From the NCBI RefSeq assembly GCF_013408425.1, contig NZ_JACBYV010000001.1, positions 4,526,001 to 4,590,000 of the forward strand: a DNA stretch of 64,000 bases, in the 5' to 3' direction. Positions 61,401 through 64,000 of this stretch are shown here, piece by piece. The notes beneath the pieces were generated by a model. That model was given only the letters and a program-made list of their open reading frames with translations, was not told the origin of the DNA and made no database searches. A program made the translations under genes and the position numbers. The first letter of the stretch is position 1, and the number at the start of each line of letters is the position of its first letter. The DNA is from Pseudomonas flavescens (GTDB lineage Bacteria > Pseudomonadota > Gammaproteobacteria > Pseudomonadales > Pseudomonadaceae).

Positions 61401-64000
61401 ACCATCGATCCGAGTAACGGCCTGCAACTGAGCGGAACGGCCCCACTGGGCACCACGGTAATACTCACCGCTGCCGATGGCACCTCCATCGGCCAGGCCA
61501 GCGTGAACGCTCAAGGTGAATGGAGCTTCACTCCCCCCGCGGCGCTGCCCAACGGCGCCGTGGTCACCGCAGTCGCCAACGATGGCGTGAACGACAGCGC
61601 GCCTGCCACGAGCATCATCGATAGCATCGCCCCGGCAGCGCCGACGATCGACCCGAGCAATGGCAGCCTGCTCAGCGGCACCGCCGAAGCCGGCAGTACC
61701 GTGATCCTCAGCGGCAGTGGCGGTATCGGCATTGGCCAGGTCATCGCCGATGCGAATGGAAACTGGACATTCACGCCGGGCGCGGCGCTGAGCAACGGCA
61801 CCCTGGTGACCGCCGTAGCCCGCGACGCCGCTGGCAACACCAGCGCTTCGGCCAGCACCACCATCGACAACGTCGCCCCCGATGCGCCTACCCTCGATCC
61901 GAGCAATGGAACCCTGCTCTCGGGTACCGCGCAGGCCGGTATCAGCCTGATTGTCACCGATGCCAACGGTCGGGTGATCGGCCAGACCACCGCCGATGCG
62001 AATGGCAACTGGTCCCTGAGCCCTTCCCCGGCGCTGGCCAATGCCAGCGTGGTCACGGTGGTGGCCCGTGACGTCGCCGGCAACATCAGCGCCCCGGCCA
62101 GCACGGCCGTGGATGCCGTGGCACCCGGCGTCCCAACCCTGCAATCGAGCAATGGCATTACGTTCAGTGGCAGCGCCGAGGCTGGCAGCACGGTCATCAT
62201 CACCGGTGCCGCTGGTGCCGTCATCGGCCAGGTCGTTGCCGACGCCCAGGGCAACTGGACATTCACGCCGCCCACGGCAATCGCCAACGGCACAGTGGTG
62301 ACCGTGGTCGCCCGGGACGCCGCCGGCAATACCAGCGGGGCGATCACCAGCACCATCGACGCGGTCGCGCCCAATCCCCCCACCATCGGCGCCAGCAACG
62401 GCACGCAGCTGAGTGGCACCGCCGAAGCGGGAGCCACGGTGATTCTCACTGGCTCGGGTGGCGTCGCCATCGGCCAGGTCATTGCCGACGCCAACGGCAA
62501 CTGGGCGTTCACGCCGGGCAGTGCATTGGCCAACGGCACCGTGGTCACGGCGGTGGCTCGCGATGCCGCCGGCAATACCAGCGGTCAGGCAGCCACCATC
62601 ATCGATGCGCTGGCACCGGCCACACCGACGATCGATGCCAGCAATGGCACGCAGCTTGGCGGTAGCGCCGAAGCAGGCAGCACGGTGGTGGTCACGGATG
62701 CCAACGGGCGCATCATCGGCCAGGCCACCGCAACGGCCGATGGAACCTGGACACTCACGCCCTCGCCTGCACTGCCCAATGGCGCGCTGATCAGCGCAGT
62801 CGCCCGGGATGCCGTGGGCAATACCAGCGCCGCAGTCAGCACCACCATCGACAGTGTCGCCCCGGTTGCACCCACCATTTCGCCCAGCAACGGCATCGAG
62901 CTCAGTGGCACCGCGGAAGCCGGCAGCACGGTGATCATCACCGGCCCGGGCGGCAGCATCATCGGCCAGACCTCGGCGAACGCGGGCGGCACCTGGAGTT
63001 TCACACCCACGACGGCGGTGCCGAACGGCACTCAGGTCAGCGTGGTGTCCCGGGATGCGGCGGGCAATACCAGCCCATCGGCGAGCACGGTCATCGACTC
63101 GCAGGTGCCGGATCACCCCACCGTGAATCCGAGCAATGGCGTGCTGCTGAGCGGTACTGCCGAAGCCAACAGCACGGTGATCATCACCGGCCCGGGCGGC
63201 GCCGCAATCGGCACCACCACGGCCAATGCCAGTGGCAACTGGAGCTTCACGCCCGCCTCGGCGCTGGCCAACGGCACGTTGGTCACTGTGGTGGCCCGCG
63301 ACGCACTGGGCAACCAGAGCGCCCCAGCCAGCACGCTGATCGACAGCATCGCGCCCTCCGCGCCTCTGATCAGTCCAAGCAATGGTCTGGTCATCAGCGG
63401 CAGCGCCGAAGCCGGTAGCACGGTGACCGTACGGGTGGCCGGCAACAGCATCGGTACCGCTCTGGCGGACGCCAACGGCAACTGGTCACTGACCCCGGGC
63501 ACGGCGCTGAGCAATGCCACGCAGATCAGTGCCACGGCCACCGACGTGGCAGGCAACGTCAGCACCGCCGCCACTGCGACGGTCGATGCACAGGCACCCG
63601 GAGCGCCAACCATCGGTGCCAGCAACGGCGTCATCCTGAGCGGGACGGCAGAGGCCGGCAGTACGGTGATCATCACCGGCGCTGGCGGCGTCGCCATTGG
63701 TCAGGCGCAGGTCGACGCTGCGGGCAACTGGTCGTTCATCCCCCCCGTGGCACTCACCAACACCACCCAGGTCACCGTGGTGGCGCGCGATGCGGCGGGC
63801 AACACCGGGCCATCCGCGAGCCTGGTGATCGATACCGTGGCGCCCGTCGTGCCGACCGTGCAACCGAGCAATGGCGTGTCGCTGACCGGTACTGCCGAGG
63901 CCGGCAGTACCGTGATCCTCACCGGCCCTGGTGGGGTGGTCATCGGTCAGACCATCGCGGGGCCAGGCGGGGCCTGGAGCTTCAGCCCACAAACGCCGCT
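55458..64000 (+). CDS. Giant BapA-type surface adhesin with tandem Ig-like repeats, 3' end outside window
   Basis: Open from ATG 55458 to the right edge: 2847 codons without a stop. The N-terminal 150 residues resemble the prefix domain of BapA/LapF-type adhesins, with no Sec signal but a Gly/Ala-rich hydrophobic stretch at 124-147 (ALIGGVAIAGGVVVA). From about residue 172 follow about 33 Ig-like repeats of about 82 residues, each with a core like SNGTLLSGTAEAGSTVIITG, then DANGNWSFTP and VVARDAAGNTSA. Such proteins are exported by type I systems using a C-terminal signal, which would lie beyond the window. In P. aeruginosa the BapA adhesin is controlled by PprB. The antisense frames of up to 1009 codons are shadows of the repeats. 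Confidence 0.93.
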   Translation, partial: MAVQAKVAPIDQQVAQATERTVSNTLPLSQSSNVALNIAPESVASYSREGMDLVVQMQDGEVLRISNFYSPVEQPSQLFLVGEEEQLIAVDLSQAASDGILAASYASETTLSGFTSLTSAAATTGGALGLGTAALIGGVAIAGGVVVADEISSRDSNNDNGGATPVAPSAASSLQVSADGRLLTGSAEAGTTVRVDVNGDGNVDYTATVDNDGRFVVSFVPPLTNGEAVSVVVVNAAGATSPAAQVAAPDISAPDPASQLQVSAEGDVLTGLAEPGARVEIDLNGDGIADSFAIAGPDGRFTFTLNPPLVAGETIAVWVIDGAGNQGQTATIAAPNVLAPEAPTVEPSNGAQLTGTAPPDATVEFTNPDGSLLGQTTADANGNWTFTPNVPWADGALVDMSVINVQGIRSPIIRIVIDRSPPDAPTVEVSNGTLLSGTAEANSTITLTIGSNPAVTVTTDASGLWYYSPAVALADGTLVSVVATDRAGNSSPPTALTIDASPPLAPQIGNSNGVVFSGTAEAGSTLILSAAGAVIGQTLVDANGNWSFTASPPVANGILVSAAARDAAGNTGPADSVTVDDALPNAPVITASNGTVIAGTADAGSIIIVRDANGGLIGQTTANGSGAWSITPAVPLANGSVINAIAQNAQGDSASTTIAVDAAPPQAPVVQPSNGEVLTGTAEAGAKIILIYSNGQLIGQTSADADGNWSFIPTTPLSDGTSIEVTARDAVGNTSLPATVVIDRDPPTIPTLDATDGITISGSAEAGSTVTVSGPGGVIIGATIADANGNWSITPTQPLGHDTPISVSARDQAGNVSVPATGVVDAEAPQAPTLAPSRGNALSGTAEPGSTVIITIGNEPAVQVSVGNDGNWTYLPGQPIANGTPVTVVAQDPSGNSSTPVSGSVDSQPPAAPVVHPSNGDILSGTAEPGSTVTVTTPGNPEQTATTDANGNWTVTPTSPLPNGASVAVTATDAAGNQSTAGGTIIDIALPARPTIAPSNGSALSGTATAGATVVLTGAGGVAIGQTSADANGVWNFSPAAPLANGTSVSATVNANGVSSAPAITVIDSIAPATPTIQPSDGSLLTGTAEAGSTLILTGPGGTSIGQATANDQGVWTFQPGTALANGTLVSVVARDAAGNQSAAATTTTDGVAPQTPTLLPSSGTLLSGTAEAGSTLIVSDANGRVIGRATADANGNWTLAPSPALADNAQISVVARDAAGNTSPSASVIIDASAPAAPLLDPSNGRVLSGSAEPGSTLTIRDLAGNLIAETVVGANGTWSIPLATPIPNAAQIRVIATDASGNASPAASLTIDSVAPAAPTVALSNGSEISGSAEPGSTVILTGAGGASIGQVTADANGNWTFIPTGAIGNGTQVSVVARDAAGNTSAASSVTIDSQAPNAPSVGPSNGTLLSGTGEAGTLLIISVGGAVIGQTLVAADGTWSFTPPAALPDGTAISIVARDATGNQSASVGVTIDALTPATPVIQPSNGSFLSGSAEAGSTVLITGPGGVVIGQTIADGNNTWAFTPTNPLLDGTQVTVVARDSAGNTSAPAAVIVDAVVPATPTLAPSDGKTLLSGTAEPGTTLLLTIGTAPAIEVGVDSNGVWTYPLSAPLADLTPVRAVARDASGNFSPVATIEIDAAAPGSPVIVVGTSTLLSGTAEAGSTVSIKLLVNGQQTEIGSVVADAQGNWSFSPTPPNTLIDGNQIQVTATDAAGNISQPSAIVTIDTNAPLQPSIDASNGSSFSGIAEAGSIVIITGPGGVLIGQATADVDGGWTFSPANPLLDGTPVTVVARDASGNTSPSATVTVDAIAPGAPTISPSDGRTTLSGTAEPGSTLLLGIGGAAAIEIPVDQGGNWSYALNPALGNGITITVSARDAAGNTGPAASTTIDNLAPDAPDLYPSNGLELSGTGEPGTTITVTSPADLNLQATVDANGNWTIPLGTPLPDNTSVSVIATDAAGNQSGPATISVEADLPARPTIDPSNGLQLSGTAPLGTTVILTAADGTSIGQASVNAQGEWSFTPPAALPNGAVVTAVANDGVNDSAPATSIIDSIAPAAPTIDPSNGSLLSGTAEAGSTVILSGSGGIGIGQVIADANGNWTFTPGAALSNGTLVTAVARDAAGNTSASASTTIDNVAPDAPTLDPSNGTLLSGTAQAGISLIVTDANGRVIGQTTADANGNWSLSPSPALANASVVTVVARDVAGNISAPASTAVDAVAPGVPTLQSSNGITFSGSAEAGSTVIITGAAGAVIGQVVADAQGNWTFTPPTAIANGTVVTVVARDAAGNTSGAITSTIDAVAPNPPTIGASNGTQLSGTAEAGATVILTGSGGVAIGQVIADANGNWAFTPGSALANGTVVTAVARDAAGNTSGQAATIIDALAPATPTIDASNGTQLGGSAEAGSTVVVTDANGRIIGQATATADGTWTLTPSPALPNGALISAVARDAVGNTSAAVSTTIDSVAPVAPTISPSNGIELSGTAEAGSTVIITGPGGSIIGQTSANAGGTWSFTPTTAVPNGTQVSVVSRDAAGNTSPSASTVIDSQVPDHPTVNPSNGVLLSGTAEANSTVIITGPGGAAIGTTTANASGNWSFTPASALANGTLVTVVARDALGNQSAPASTLIDSIAPSAPLISPSNGLVISGSAEAGSTVTVRVAGNSIGTALADANGNWSLTPGTALSNATQISATATDVAGNVSTAATATVDAQAPGAPTIGASNGVILSGTAEAGSTVIITGAGGVAIGQAQVDAAGNWSFIPPVALTNTTQVTVVARDAAGNTGPSASLVIDTVAPVVPTVQPSNGVSLTGTAEAGSTVILTGPGGVVIGQTIAGPGGAWSFSPQTP
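55980..64000 (+). repeat. Tandem ~240-246-bp coding repeats of the adhesin
   Basis: Recurring CCAGCAATGGC-type segments are spaced about 240-246 bp, for example near 61650, 61896, 62142, 62388, 62634, 62880, 63126, 63372, 63618 and 63864. The right half is more regular (246 bp exactly) than the left, where units vary. The array continues past the window. Confidence 0.9.

Noticed and set aside
56889..63116. Minus-strand open frames of 1009 and 906 codons opposite the adhesin
   Set aside because: They mirror the repeat period of the plus-strand Ig-like array and show no independent domain; shadows of a high-GC repetitive gene.

Overview
The window is GC-rich chromosomal DNA of a Pseudomonas-like gammaproteobacterium. 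The evidence is gene content and order: hydroxyproline genes with an AraC regulator, the block chelatase-DAHP synthase-cobN-cobW-cbtBA-cobE-cobM, the pprA/fppA/pprB/tad-rcp-flp pilus locus, plpD, and divergent hexR/zwf. Pseudomonas-type REP palindromes also occur. I could not settle the species. No rRNA, tRNA, CRISPR array, intact transposon or prophage was seen.

Layout. 1-441: start of a membrane PQQ dehydrogenase gene, leaving the window. 653-10676: a hydroxyproline-type catabolic cluster (AraC-PAS regulator, polar amino acid ABC transporter, aconitase X, proline-racemase-family enzyme, DapA-like deaminase, ketoglutarate semialdehyde dehydrogenase). An MHS-type transporter follows at 11107. 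Two promoters in this cluster share the palindrome TCGTATACGA. 12469-14605: an unknown protein and a leucine-rich-repeat protein kinase, convergent. 14764-15031: a 268-bp inverted-repeat element that has rewritten the end of a VWA chelatase-partner gene. 14973-27443: cobalamin and cobalt genes, with two cobalamin riboswitches lying back to back between cobW and cbtB. Within this block sits a class I DAHP synthase, preceded by an aromatic-rich leader peptide, a strong intrinsic terminator and a second Tyr-rich small ORF. This is a probable attenuation system.

27406-41344: a two-component system (pprA, pprB), a prepilin peptidase, the Tad/Flp pilus machine on the minus strand, the Flp pilin, and a receiver-only response regulator. 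A short ACTTATA motif recurs in the intergenic regions of this locus. 41414-46994: a three-gene RND efflux operon. 47206-49920: a large SF1 helicase with a degenerate nuclease-like tail. 49927-52113: PlpD, a patatin-type secreted phospholipase. 52484-54956: hexR divergent from zwf with a HexR operator between them; pgl and eda do not follow zwf.

55458-64000: the first 2,847 codons of a giant BapA-type surface adhesin, built of about 33 Ig-like repeats of about 82 residues, running off the window. PprB is known in P. aeruginosa to control both Flp pili and the BapA adhesin. Finding the Tad locus and a giant adhesin in one window therefore suggests a biofilm and attachment programme, but shared control is inference. 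The very long open frames opposite most real genes are high-GC shadows.
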